Below, piece after piece: positions 37,601-48,829 of a stretch of 64,000 nucleotides of DNA; positions within the stretch are counted from its first letter, which is position 1, and each line of letters starts with the position of its first letter. The stretch spans positions 17,638,001 to 17,702,000 of the forward strand of contig NC_134017.1 of assembly GCF_040712315.1 (NCBI RefSeq), in the 5' to 3' direction. The notes under the pieces are model-generated. The model saw only the letters and a list, made by a program, of their open reading frames with translations. It was not told where the DNA came from and made no database searches. The translations under genes were made by a program, and so were the position numbers. The stretch is from Castanea sativa (lineage: Eukaryota; Streptophyta; Magnoliopsida; Fagales; Fagaceae).

Positions 37601-37945
37601 GCCGAGTACGTTGCGGCTTGTGAAGCAGCAAAGAAGGCTGTTTGGCTCAAGAAATTCCTTTCTGATCTTGGTGTTATGAGAATGGAGCAAGTTTCCATCA
37701 CATTATTTTGTGACAATAGTGGAGCGGTTGCACAATCCAAAGATCCAAGGAATCACAAGAAAGGAAAGCACATTGAGAGAAAGTACCACATCATTCGAGA
37801 CATTGTTGCTCGTGGAGATGTTGTGGTAGCAAAGATTGAAAGTGCAAATAATCTAGCAAATCCTTATACCAAAACCTTGCCTCAAAGGACTTTCGAGTCA
37901 CATTTGGAAGCAATGGGAGTTAGATTAGTGCACAATAGTCTTTAG
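33962..37945 (+). pseudogene. A-inner gag-pol polyprotein, one frame with 11 stops
   Basis: From ATG 33962 one frame runs 1,328 codons to TAG 37943-37945. Gag (residues 1-280) has a UBN2-type core, a lysine run and a zinc knuckle reading CFHYGEKGH, the second Cys being Tyr. Protease: WCVDSGCTNHI (near 303). Pre-integrase: WHLRLGHI (near 444). Integrase: catalytic Asp in VHSDVCGP (504), SDRGGEY (568) and Glu in NGVAERRN (605). RT: MDVKITFLNGN, SIYGLKQAF and LYVDDILLI (near 1000). RNase H: GYTNSDF, where the usual second acidic residue is Asn, then STMEAEY and CDNSGA. Premature stops: 34154, 34298, 34763, 34940, 35360, 36014, 36476, 37085, 37220, 37556, 37571. No frameshift was found. Gag and pol fused in one frame is usual for copia. 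Confidence 0.95.
34625..34663 (+). repeat. (AAG)n microsatellite in A-inner gag
   Basis: About 13 AAG triplets encode a lysine run just before the zinc knuckle. Because units are triplets the frame is kept. A basic linker is usual there; the length looks like slippage. Confidence 0.95.
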
Positions 37946-37959
37946 GGCAAGTGGGAGAT

Positions 37960-38663
37960 TGTTAGGATTAGTGCCCTTAAATCCTATTGTATGTTGCTAT
38001 GTATGACATTATGTATGACATGATGTATGACTTAATATTGTGATTGATAAAGTTATTTTTTTATTATCTAAAATAATGGTAACATGAATATGGGACATTA
38101 TCATATAGTCCATGAGATGCAGTGTATGTGATTTATGTGAAAAGTCATAGAAGATAAAAATCACAAGTTTTTTGTAAACTCAGAATTTATAGTTCGTAGT
38201 CAGTGATGAAATTTAGCATGCGAAGACTATAACGTATCAACTAAGATGATTTGTCTTGATCATGGAATTGGAGACTTCTAGTTGATATGTTTTAAGAGTT
38301 AACACATATTGAATAGGACCGTTGTGAGATTTATTATTCTCCTAACGACTGTCAAATAAATAATAAATCTCACGACTTCTATTTGCATGAACTCTTAATC
38401 CTGAGAGAATAATGGACCTAATCATGAGGTGTAGGTTGCTTTGATATATCAGGAGTGAGATCTAAAGTGACGGTCAAAACCTCAGTATGTTGGGCAGCCA
38501 CATTTAGTGTTGATAGAACATATATTCTCAAGATGGAATTCATAGTCTCTTGATGGAGATATAAAATATTTCCTTGAGATAAGTTTAATGGGTTCAGTTA
38601 TTCAGAGAGTTAGGCCTAACCACTTTAGTAAGAAATTACTAAAGTATATATTTATGAAATTAG

Positions 38664-38695
<32 letters not shown>

Positions 38696-39357
38696 ATGAA
38701 TAACTTTAAAGGATTAAACCGGATACTCAAAGATAAGATGTAGTAATTTACAAAGTGGCAGTCTACATTATGACTTTGTGTTACTACGAATATTTTATGA
38801 AGGGGTTGCATGTATAATAAAATCTTGGGATATAATTTATTAATAAGGCCTAGAGTGCAATTATATTTATATAGTAGTATTAAATATAATTAATGGTAAC
38901 TTTGAACTTGTCAAGAGTTGACGGAAAAGCCTAAGGCCTATTGGAGCTAGTGTCTTATTGGTCCCTTTTGGTCCCACTCCAAGCCACACACTAAAGCCCA
39001 ATAGGCTAGCCCAATTAGATAATCAGTTAGTTGTAAATGGAGAAACATATATAATTTTTATTAAAGAGAAATTAGAAACGGTGTGTGAAAGAGTGTGAGA
39101 CACACTTTCATTCTCCCTTTGAAAACTAATTGAGAGACCACACATCTTGGGCGTAAAGTAGAATTGGAGTGAAGATTAAAAGTATTCCCGTGTACTTCAA
39201 TCTTTGGTTTTGAATTTCACCACACCAAGGTACGCTATCTTATTCTTAAATTCTGAAATTTACATAGTACACGTTATCAATCATGAATGAAATAGATCCT
39301 TGTTTGTTGCTTCCGCTATGTGTTTTGTATGAGATACAAAACCAGAATTTTCCTTCA
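37960..39357 (+). repeat. 3' LTR of A-inner
   Basis: 1,398 bp, preceded by the polypurine tract. Differs from the 5' LTR by scattered substitutions and short indels, including an extra TATGACATGATG-like duplication near 38005 and an (AT)n run of about 27 bp near 38669-38695. Confidence 0.96.
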
Positions 39358-39362
39358 TCCTT

Positions 39363-39683
39363 AACCCTTTTGGTACCTTTGTAGGTAGTCTCAAGAATCA
39401 TCCAAGCTTCCTTAGCGGTCTTCACATGTGATATCTTGAAGATTTCATCAGTAGACACACCACAAAATATAACGTTAATTGCTTCGCTATTGGCATTTGC
39501 CAATGCAAGAGCTGCCTTGTCCCATTTGGACTTGGCTATTGTAGGTCTAACATACCCATATTCAATGGAATCCCATACGGACTCATCTATAGAACAAAGA
39601 AATGCCCTCATATGAACTTTCCAAAAAGCATAGTTGCTTCCATCAAAATATGGTAGAACATTTAGAGATTGTGACCGATCCAT
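39363..39683 (-). pseudogene. Gag of C, N-terminal part
   Basis: ATG at 39683 gives MDRSQSLNVLPYFDGSNYAFWK, then MRAFLCSIDESVWDSI, the typical start of copia gag, through TAKEAWMILETTYKG to the A-inner border. No stop is present in these 107 codons. The PBS of C lies just upstream at 39737-39750, so the leader is only about 55 bp. The frame resumes at 31174 after A-inner is removed. Confidence 0.88.
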
Positions 39684-39750
39684 CACAAAAGGGTCTTGGA
39701 TCGCACTTAGGTAATAAAACCACAGCAAGTACACCCACTCTAATACCAAT

Positions 39751-40820
39751 TGAGAGCTCGGATTTATGTTAAAAACACAAGAGCTTGTTTAGACCCCAAA
39801 TAAAAAATTACGGCTCGGTTGATTTTTCTCTAACTTATACTACGTGCGGAATAAAGTAAATGCGAGTGAACAACCAAAAGACTACACTAAGTCATATTCA
39901 ACAATACACAGTAGTAAAATGAAAGCTAAAAGAGTAGGGAAGAGAAATGCAAACACAAGATAACACGCCGATGTGTTATTGAAGAGGAAACCGAAGAACT
40001 CGGCGAAAAACCTCTCCGCTGCCCTCCAAGTGATAATTGATCCACTAGAGAATATAGTTGGAATACATGAATAACTAAAGACCCTCCAAGCCTAGCCTAC
40101 CCAATGTACTTGAGCCCTCCAAGCTCCTGCTACCAATGAACTTCACAAAGTCATGTCTTCTCTAGCTTTCTGGATCCCGCAATGTGCCCGATTGCATCCG
40201 CTAAAGCTTGGCTTCTTCCAATGCTTCTCAGTAGCACCAAAAACTCATTAGACACTCAGTATGGGTGTGGTAAGTATTTAGGCTATCAACCTCTCAAGGA
40301 TTTAGAAATGGAGAGGTAAGAGTAGAGGAAAACCACAATGAATTGTGTGAAGAGTTGTGGGTATGACAATGTCACACTCTCAAGGGTGGAGGCTAGGGTT
40401 TTCTCTTCTGAAAATCTCTCTACTCAATATGTGGGTAATGATGGTATATATAGTGTGGATGAGAATGTAGTGGAACAGATGGGACAAAATAGCAAAACAG
40501 ACTGTTTCGCGGGTGTCTCGCGAGAAGGCCTTACTCGCGAGACAGTCGCGAAAACTAGCTGTCACCATCTATCATGACTCTTCGTATTCCAGTCATGTGC
40601 AGGGCACATGCATCATTTTGCACAATGCTTAGTCGCGAGATACCCACGAGAAAAACTTTTGTCTTCACATGCTTGAGTCTTCACACTCTCTCTCTCAAAC
40701 ACACAACCCTTACAATAAAATCCCACATAAAATACAGGGTATAAAAAATTGAATAAGATTACAATCAAATTTGGCACAGAATTAAAGCCAATACAAAACA
40801 GTTGTAAATCACAACTTTAT
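39751..40820 (-). repeat. 5' LTR of element C
   Basis: TGAGAGCTCGG at the left. The right end reads ACTTTAT where the 3' LTR has TTTTACA. TATA-like CTATATATACC on the minus strand at 40443-40453. Strong cluster of TCGCGAGA-type words at 40505-40555 and 40630-40650. Confidence 0.9.
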
Positions 40821-40825
40821 AAGTT

Positions 40826-42000
40826 ATCTACAGAATAATGTCTTGTGGTGTATTGAATACAACCATCTCGTTTCTAAATGTATTTTATAGTTTTCTTACA
40901 ACAAATTCTGACATTTTTCTTTTAGAACAATCTACCTTTAAAAGAGTCATATTCCTCCTTTATGTATGCAGTGACTTAAAGAAGTCATTGGAACTTTATT
41001 CCTTTACAAAAAGGGAGCCCTAGATCATATTATTCTCTAAATAGAATTCATAGATTGAGAATATAACAAAATAATGGTTCTAAAAGCCCATCTTTCACCA
41101 ATCTTGAATATCATTTACATTAATAAGATCTAGAAACATACAATATCAAAGGATGAGACTTTCTCTTTAAAAAGTAAAACCTGTAAACTTCCATCAAAAA
41201 GAAAATCATGGACAATGCTTAGCTTTACCAAAACGGAAACACTTTTCTTTTGGTCATACTTTTAAGTCTAATTTCCTTTTGGCAACCACTAGGGCAACTA
41301 GCATGTCCAACTGTTTGGTATTATAATTCCTATTCTTACCACCTTTACCTTTTGGTTTAGGCTAAGAATTTGAATTAAATCATATTGATCCTAGCCTTAG
41401 CTTTTAGGATGTCTTTCGTTATGCAGAACTCACTTATTAATTCAGATAATATAAAAGGAATTTATTTATTTTCAAAACAATCTGAATTGATCAAATGATT
41501 CTGACAAGGACTTGTGGATAATATCCATATGAGACTAATATTTAATCTCTTCATCCAAGAATTCCAATTCATTTAAAATAAGTATTTTCATAAAATGATA
41601 TAGAATTGGAACTCCTTAAGCCTTTCTTAGCACTCAATATGATTCATACCAAACATCTCATTTAGACTTAATATAAAATCTAAATCTAGTACTAACTTTT
41701 GCATCTCATGCTTTAGTACAATTGAGATAGAAGCCAATGTAACAGTTTAGCATTTCTATGGAGACTATGATCACATCATAAGCTATCTTCCATAAATGCA
41801 TCATGTATAGGAAATTATGACAATGCTAAATTGAAACATAAATATGTACTTCAACTCCTTTAAGCACCATTTCCAAAATTATTTCTTAGTTAATGTGATT
41901 CAATTAAACTAGTAATTAGAGAACACAAATTTATGACAACTTTATTTTGAGACTATGATCATAATTACAAAGACATTATATTTTGCATCCATAACCATAT
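40826..42000 (-). pseudogene. A-outer gag and residual pol, decayed
   Basis: Minus strand. 40826-41060 aligns loosely with the integrase C-terminal region of A-inner (near 36050-36260); the match around GTATTCAATACACCACAAGA is clear. At 41200-41400 is a gag zinc-knuckle region (AAAGTGTTTCCGTTTTGG) with a Lys/Gly/Pro-rich linker, and at about 41640 a MFG-type block of gag. Only about 400 bp separate these two landmarks, compared with about 1.5 kb in A-inner, so protease, pre-integrase and integrase core have been deleted. Many stops. Confidence 0.65.
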
Positions 42001-43844
42001 AATATGGAACCCAAAAACCATACTATACTAGGTGCAATGACTACCTAATCCCGCAATTAATATTCCTCAGCATAGAGTGAATACCAACCACTATGATCAG
42101 GCGAGAATTATTCTCATTATTAATGCTATCATGGTAACTCTTACGAAACAAAAATAATTTGCCACTCTTCCTTTAGCCTCTAAGTAATAATAGCAAGAAC
42201 TTAGCATAGAGGATACTCTCAAACTTAGTCTAGTGTACACCATTGCCTAGACCCATGTGTAGCCACACAAATCTACCCTTATAAGGCTTAATCTTGTAGT
42301 ACCATGATGCAAAACACCCTCCGCGTGGAATGCAAAGCTCGAGGCCAAGATGAGATGCTTGCCCCACACCACTATAAATCGGGAAGTTCAATCTTGTAGT
42401 ACCATGATGCAAAACACCCTCTGCATGGAACGCAAGACTCGAAGCCAAGACGAGATGTTTACCCCACACCACTATGAATCAACAATGGAGGCCGTGAGAT
42501 CCAACCCTTGAATCTCTCTTCCACTAGAAATTTTAGAACAAGTGGATTGTATTAAAATCATTGTTATCTTATCACAATTTTAACCCTACACATCAAATGT
42601 GTTTAATTGTTTAAATTCGATGTGATGTTACTAAGTCACGTCACAATAGCATAACGAACATTCGTGCAATCACAAAGAAGTTTAATCATGTAATCCATGA
42701 AGTAAATACCCTCCGCCTGGAATGCAAGACTCAAAGTCAAGACAAGGTACCTACTCACATTACAATAAACTTAACAAAAGGGTAATATTAGCACTCCCAC
42801 TTGTTATTTGGGTTTTTCTTAAATAATTGTAATCCCATCACAACTAATAACCTTGCACTTATTGAAGATTCTAATCTAATTAGAATCACTAACTAAAATG
42901 GAAATCCTAAACTATTTAGGATTCCTTAAACTCTAATGGATCAAAAACTAGTTACATAGAACTTTATCCTTAATTTACTATATAAAGTATTCTAATCTCA
43001 TTAGAAACAATATAACTTTAATTAGAATTTTAATCTCATTAAAAACCTCTAATTAAAATAAATTAAGGACTTTTAATCATAAAACAATTTAGGTCTAAGA
43101 GTTCTATTTAACTAACATCTTTGATCTCATTAGGTCTTTCAGTTAGATAATGATTAATGTATGTCCTTAACTTTTAAAGACTATAAAATTAATCACATAG
43201 CCTTGCCTTTTATCAAAGTTTTAACATTTAAACAAAAACAAGTGAGAATTCAAAATTCAATGCCTTCGATCGGTCGAACATATTTCTAAATTGATTGAAA
43301 AAAGAAGAAATTCATTACAAAAGTTCTGCCTCATTCAATTGATTTTCGATTCCTGTTCGATTGATCAAAATTAACCTTCGATCGGTCAAAAGGAATTCTC
43401 TATCGATCGAGACAATGAAGAATTTCATCATAAAGTTTCTGCCTGACTCGATCGGTTCTCGATTCCTCTTCGATCAATCGAAAAGTACATTCCATCGATT
43501 AAAAGGAATTCTCGATCGATCGAAGCTCGCAAAACTAAATTTTTTCAGAATTTTTAGGTAACCGTTTTTGGCATCTTCATTCTTCTTCCATCAAAAACAC
43601 TCTTTGATTTTATCAATGAATATTTACAGATCAAACTTTAAGTTTTCAAGATCAAGATCAAGAACCCTAATAATACTAGAAACCCTTGAAAATAAAATCA
43701 TAATCCCATTAGGAATAAATTTTCTTAAAGGATTTCAATTAGGAAACATAATACGTTAATACTATCATTAACATAATCAATAGATTATAAATAACTTTTC
43801 AAGAAAAGCATATTCAAAAAAAAAAATATATATATATATATATC
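42001..43844 (-). other. Leader of A-outer with repeated motifs
   Basis: Non-coding. Three copies of a motif whose minus strand reads AGxCTTxGCATTCCA(C/T)GC, AGGGTGTTTTGCATCATGG in the first two, at about 42293-42365, 42392-42460 and 42705-42760; the first two are 99 bp apart. Equivalent motifs occur in the A-inner leader. Between about 43265 and 43530 there is a cluster of CGATCGATCGA-like words that A-inner lacks. Confidence 0.65.
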
Positions 43845-43849
43845 ATTAT

Positions 43850-44520
43850 TGATGATGTGAAGAAAATCAGTAGGCTGGATGCTTCGGACTTAGAAGGACT
43901 ACTTGCTCTTTCGATGGCTTGGAAAAGAAAGGAAAAAAAAAAAAACAATCAAAGGTGACCAGGGTTGCCGGCCAAGAACCCTCCAATGACAAAGTTAGTT
44001 TTTCTCTCTATATTTTCGGAGTTCCAACTTTTTGGGAAATTTCAAGTGTACCTTTGCTTTGTCTGAATGAGCGTTTATATAGTGTTCTAATAGATGGTTA
44101 TCGCACTTGTAACCTCCCCTAGATTCACGGAAGTGTAAGGATTTAACGATAACTTCCATAACCGTTTAGGAGTTATATACTTCTTACACAACGGTTACCG
44201 GAAGTTATACGTGAAATAAGGAGTTGTAACATTACACTCAGAAATTTTCCCAAGTATGATAGCCTCGTCCTAGTATCTTCTTGTCGAGCGTACTTAGCTT
44301 AGAAATAGGGGTCGTTCCTCCTACGGACGAATTTCCAGGACGAGCTTGTCGACTCTCTGGACGAGTGTCTCATTCCCTGGTCACGCGGACCTCGTCCAAG
44401 GTTCTTCCTCTTTAGACAAGGTAGTTATAGGTAAGGTTTTTCAGGGGTTCTTGCAATACTGGCTGAGTCACGGACGACCTCTATTGACGACTTCAAGATA
44501 GGCTCTATTGTACCCTATCA
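43850..44520 (-). repeat. Solo LTR of a gypsy related to 20308-30397
   Basis: 671 bp. The left 200 bp is the reverse complement of the gypsy LTR 3' half (CCGAAGCATCCAGCCTACTG, CCGGTCACC-like block, TATA-bearing region). ATTAT is duplicated at 43845-43849 and 44521-44525. The 5' part of the LTR (minus start TGATAGGGTACA) is more diverged and somewhat longer than in the full element, so it is a sister subfamily. Inserted in the leader of A-outer. Confidence 0.9.
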
Positions 44521-44525
44521 ATTAT

Positions 44526-45184
44526 GTTTCCCAAAAATAATAAGCAAACCATGGCATATGAATTCTAATGCCAACATTGAAGTCAAACTAATGCATTTAC
44601 TTGGCACTATTTCGATTCCAGCACCAACTTGTTAAGTTCTTCTCTTTGAAACTTAACAATGCTATACATTACCGTTTTCTCACAATCTTGATATGTATGA
44701 ATCCATATATAATGTTCAAGCAATGCAATGTCAAAGTAAATGTACATGACAGTTATTAACCTTAGATTCAATAACCATATCCAGCCAACTATTAAGACAC
44801 AACACTTTAACATAATAGCCAAGATATCCATTTCGAACAAACCAATGCAATACAATGGTTATCATCATGAACGGTTATCCTTGGCAATGAAATTCTTTAA
44901 AAAGAATTTCTCTTGGACAATAACTACTTTCTTTGAGTGGATCCGTATCTTAATTGTAATGGCTTGGCGCATATATATATATATATCATCTAGAAGCTTA
45001 TGGAACTTCAATTTATATATCACATATATGAATCATGATTATCAAATCATGTCTACACAAAAGAACACATTGAAGGACACAATAATGAAGAAAATTAAAA
45101 CACTAAGATAACGGTTTTCTTAAATTCTAAAACTCAATCACATCTTATACAAGCATGAGATGAAAATCTGGCTCTGATACCAAT
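44526..45184 (-). other. Leader start and PBS of A-outer
   Basis: PBS ATTGGTATCAGAGCC on the minus strand at 45170-45184, adjacent to the 5' LTR. The rest is AT-rich with no supported gene; the open frames on both strands have no recognisable content. Confidence 0.75.
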
Positions 45185-46551
45185 TGTTGGAAAATTTGGT
45201 TTTGTATCTCATACAAAGCACACAGCAGAAGCAACAACCATGGATCTATTTCATTAATGATTGATAATATGCACAATGTAAATTTCAGAATTTAAGAACA
45301 AAATAGTGCACCTTGGTGCGGTGAAATTCAAAACAAAATATTAGAAGCACTTGGGAACACTTTTAATCTTCACTCCAATTCCACTTTATGCCCAAGAAGT
45401 GTGGTCTCTTAATCAATTTCCAAGGGAGAATAATTTAGTTGTTTCACTCACACATATACACCATTTCACAATGATGTCTCTCTTTTCCTTATAATAAAAA
45501 ATTTTGTATGTTTTTTCCTTTATAACTAACTAATTATCTAATTGGGGTGGCCTATTGAGCCTTTCCAATTGGGCTAGTGTGTGGCTTGGAGTGAGACCAA
45601 AAGGGACCAATAAGACACTAGCTCCAATGGGCCTTGGGCTTTTCTGTTAACTCTTAACAAGTTCAAAGTTACCATTAATTATATTTAATACCACTATATA
45701 AATATAATTGCACGCTAGACCTTATTAATAAATTATATCCCAAGACTCTAATAATATCATTTGACCCCTCCATGAAATATCCATAGTGAACAAAGTCATA
45801 ATAAACTGTCACTTTGTAAACAACTATTTTATCCTTGAGTGCTCCATTTAATCTTTTAGTTATTCAAATTTATTGAAATCTAGTTTCAATAAATATAAGC
45901 TTTAGTTACTCCTTACTAAAGTGGGCACCTTGAATAACCATTTCTCATTAAACTTATTTCAAGGGAATATTTCGTGTCTCTATAAAAAGAGATTATGGAT
46001 TCCATCTTAAGAATATGTGTTCCCTCAACACTACGTGTGGTTACCCAACATACTGAGGTTTTGACTGTGAATATTAGATCTCACTCCTAATATATTAAAG
46101 TAACCTACATTTCATGATCTAGTTCACTACCCTCTCAGGATTAAGAGTCTATGAAATTAGAAGTCGTGAGATTAATTATTTAGGTGACAGTTGTTGATTG
46201 AATAATTAATCGCACATTAGTCCAGTTTAATATGTCTTAACTCTTAAGACACATCAACACATCAATTAGAAGTCTCCACTTCTATGATCAAGACAAATCA
46301 TCTTAGTTGATGTGTTATAGTCTTTGCAGATGAAACGCCCATTTTCATCACCGACTATGAATTACATTTTGAGTTTACAAGGAACTTGTGATTTGCATCT
46401 TTTGTGACTTTTCACATAAATCACATACAATGCATCTCATGGACTATGATAATGTCCCATTAGTTCATTTACAAATAGTCTCATATAATTAAACAATTTA
46501 AATATATATGGCATGCCAATAAATTGGATTTTTAGGGCATAAACCCCAACC
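45185..46551 (-). repeat. 5' LTR of A-outer
   Basis: 1,367 bp, TGTTGGAAAATTTGG to CCCCAACC (the last base A in the other LTR). Followed by the GTACG duplication. Confidence 0.92.
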
Positions 46552-46556
46552 GTACG

Positions 46557-47100
46557 TAAGCAGCCTTTTTGGTTCGGTCACATCTTAAAAGAAAAATCAG
46601 TTAGTTGCGCTTGCTTGAATTTCTGCTCAAGACCAAAAAATTAAAAGGATCTAACATCCAAGTTAAGATATGAAGACACCTTCGAGATTGCTCTCTATCT
46701 ACAATACCACCACGGCCTAGTGGTCTGCCAAAGATGTTCTGGTTTTTGCCAATGGGAAACGTACCTCAATGGGAAAAGGGAAAGATCCATCTAGAACAGG
46801 ATGCATCCTTGGAAAAATAAGATATTGATATGCATGGATTTTACACTTATCACTTATTTGTATAGTCTTGCATTTTCAAAGCATTTGCCTGCATATTCAT
46901 TAACATGCTTGTATTGTGCCATTCTATTCCTTTCATGCATTCTGATGTCACAAAAAAAAAACTCATCTCATATATATATCTTTTATGAGTATCATCATAA
47001 GCATCTCTCTACACCATCTCTTAGTTTCTAAGCATGCCTAACGGACTAGACTATGCTTTAAGAACTCAAAACAAAAAAGCGGAAGGCCTTACGCAATTGC
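46557..47100 (+). other. Continuation of the gypsy 3' UTR interrupted by A-outer
   Basis: Starts TAAGCAGCCTTTTTGGTTCGG, the expected continuation of 9064. A-rich with no gene. The LTR that should follow the gypsy was not recognised before the minus-strand frames at 47101, so either it is decayed or those frames belong to the same large element. Confidence 0.5.
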
Positions 47101-47734
47101 CTAGCAATTTACGAAGGACCTAGCACAACCTCCCAAAACTAGTGAGGAGGATCGGGTCATCTTGAGCATGAGTGCGAAATAGTCCAGGTCTCTAGCTACC
47201 TCTTTAAGTCTACCATGTGAGTGCCAAAGACAGACCAACTCCCTCTCCATCGTAGGGTCAGAAGTAGAGCTCTGCCTCTCAATCTCTAGCAAAGCTTGCA
47301 AGGTGCCCACCTCTGTAGTAGCAACTCTCAAGGCCTCCTCTCTCTTGGCCAAATTAGTCTAAAGGTGACAGAAAGCCCACTGTGACTCGTTAGGCTCATC
47401 GCCCTCTCGTTCATACTCCATGTCCAAAGTGTAGTGAATATAAGACTTCATATGCAGTAACTCCAGTGCTAAATCATTAGCCCAACTGCTAGCCGCAGCC
47501 CTGCTAGCCTCCAATGCAACTCTTTCCTCATCCCAAGTATGATCCAGAGTGAAAAATCTCTGAGTAAGAGCCTTAAGCTCTTCCTCCAAGCCTGTAACTC
47601 AGGATCTCAACTAGACACACTCTACTTTTGTGCTTGGAGGGGCTAGCCCTCTCTGATCGAGCTTTGCCATGAGAGCAGCAAGCTCACTTTCCTACATGCT
47701 GCTAATCTCCTCGATGTCCTCCATGAGTGTATTA
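47101..47734 (-). pseudogene. Coiled-coil reading region, left part
   Basis: Minus-strand frames 47359-47589 (EEELKALTQRFFTLDHTWDEERVA) and 47101-47352 (KREEALRVATTEVGTLQALL) are Glu/Leu/Ala-rich heptad-like sequence separated by a single stop. It continues to the right across element B, at 54702-54960. I do not recognise a family for this part. Alpha-helical tails of this type follow transposon-related domains in the opposite-strand gene at 27201 and the PMD pseudogene at 57651-63137, so a similar origin is likely. Confidence 0.5.
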
Positions 47735-47739
47735 GCTAG

Positions 47740-48759
47740 TGTTAGGACATATATGTTTCACTTGGTTAGAACATATGTCATTCATTATTTATGTAATTGA
47801 CTAATCCTTTGTCAAAACGCACTTTACTTGTAATTGGGTAGAATTACGATGGGGTTAATGCTTCAAGAAACAAGGTTTCAAGATCAAGTGTTAAAGCCAT
47901 GAACTTTGTCCAAGAAATAAGTTGAGAAGTGCTTTTCATTAAAGCTCGAGAACTGCATCTATCGAGCTTTAAGACGCTGTTCTAGCCCCAAGGCTCGACA
48001 GCTGCTCGACAGTACCTCGACACCTGTAGCTGTCGAGATTTAAGAAAATCATATTCCTAGTTCTGTTTTAATTGTAATTCGTGGATGTGTCTTTGGGCCT
48101 TCTTTTCTCCTAACCCTAGACATATAAAATGATTATTTTAAGGGCTGTCAAAGTGTGGCAAGTTGCACAAGCATTGAGAATTCCTTGTTCATGCAAATTG
48201 TAACTTGAGACCAAGTTCTTGCTCTAGTTCATCTCTCTTATGAAGAAGTTGCTGTGTCTTTGCACCGTAGGGTTTTGTAACCAAGCATCTTCTTGATCTT
48301 CATCGTGTGGATGAATTAAAGAACTTTGTAGCCAACAAATCTTCTCTAGTTGGTGATTGAAGTCGCTGGGATCCGCACAATTGGTTAGTCATGTACTTGG
48401 GAGCCGTGCATCAAAAAGAGAAATTGTCACTACAAAACAAGTCCAATTGGGGTATTAGGGTAAGGGTTCAACTGTAGGTTGGTAAGGTACTTGGGATTGC
48501 TTTACTTGTAACCACTTGTTGTGATAATAGTGGAGTTTCAAGAGTGGTGACCTTAAAATCATTCGGTGGGGTTTTTGCCATGTAGGTTTTCCCCATTCGT
48601 AAACAAATCACCGTGTTATTTATTTTCTGCTACATACTTTAGTTTATTGGTGATTTGTTTATGCTACCACGCTTTGCATGTTAAATTGGTTAATTAATTG
48701 AACTTGGCTAATTAATTAATTAATCCATCATAAGGGGTCAATATGTTTTTGGCCTATCA
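47740..48759 (+). repeat. 5' LTR of element B
   Basis: Starts TGTTAGGACATATATG and ends TTTGGCCTATCA. A TATAAAA word at 48123-48129 may be the promoter. A cluster of CTCGACA / TGTCGAG words lies at 47943-48045. Confidence 0.94.
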
Positions 48760-48829
48760 AGTGGTATCAGAGCAGGCACACTCTGATTAGGGTTTATCTT
48801 TGTGTGTGATCCATTGACCCCTGTTTGTC

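Larger units (their letters stand above)
31180..39357 (+). mobile_element. A-inner: complete Ty1/copia element inserted in the gag of C
   Basis: 8,178 bp with LTRs 31180-32570 (1,391 bp) and 37960-39357 (1,398 bp). Duplication TCCTT at 31175-31179 and 39358-39362. PBS ATTGGTATCAGAGCC at 32571-32585, complementary to initiator tRNA-Met; polypurine tract AGGGCAAGTGGGAGAT at 37944-37959. One gag-pol frame, 33962-37945. It is opposite in orientation to its host C. Excising it with one TCCTT rejoins the gag of C in frame, which is strong support for the boundaries. Confidence 0.97.
11864..40820 (-). mobile_element. C: non-autonomous copia-like element (gag + plant-transposon ORF, no pol), heavily invaded
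   Basis: LTRs at 11864-12932 (1,069 bp) and 39751-40820 (about 1,070 bp) are close copies. The PBS (39737-39750, ATTGGTATTAGAGT on the minus strand) and the polypurine tract (12933-12944, AAAAGGGGAGAT) define minus polarity. Four later insertions occupy about 20.8 kb; without them C is about 8.1 kb with a 6.0 kb interior. That interior holds gag (39683 down to 19435, interrupted twice), a 2 kb spacer and a second ORF (16256-15162). No protease, integrase, RT or RNase H was found. Flanks are AAGTA on the left and AAGTT on the right, an imperfect duplication. The terminal TG of the 5' LTR is degraded. Confidence 0.85.
9070..46551 (-). mobile_element. A-outer: minus-strand Ty1/copia element split by later insertions
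   Basis: LTRs at 9070-10421 and 45185-46551 share orientation and sequence. The 5-bp duplication GTACG occurs at 9065-9069 and 46552-46556. A PBS complementary to initiator tRNA-Met (45169-45184, TGGTATCAGAGCC on the minus strand) and a polypurine tract (10422-10437, GGGCAAGTGGGAGAT) sit in the right places. The internal region resumes across the C insertion: the stretch ending at 11863 and the one starting near 40822 align to adjacent parts of A-inner (around 36226-36300). Subtracting C and the solo LTR at 43850-44520 leaves about 7.8 kb, close to the 8.2 kb of A-inner. The insertion target was gypsy 3' UTR. Confidence 0.9.

Noticed and set aside
33962..37945. Stops in A-inner as programmed read-through or a variant genetic code
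   Set aside because: All three stop codons occur, at 11 unrelated places inside conserved domains, and zinc-knuckle and RNase H residues are also mutated; decay is simpler.
11859..40826. A perfect TSD for element C
   Set aside because: Flanks are AAGTA and AAGTT at best and the LTR end is degraded, so I only claim a near match; continuity of A-outer across the insert is the stronger evidence.
44740..45111. 123-residue plus-strand open frame
   Set aside because: AT-rich leader of A-outer, no motif, and it overlaps a comparable minus frame.
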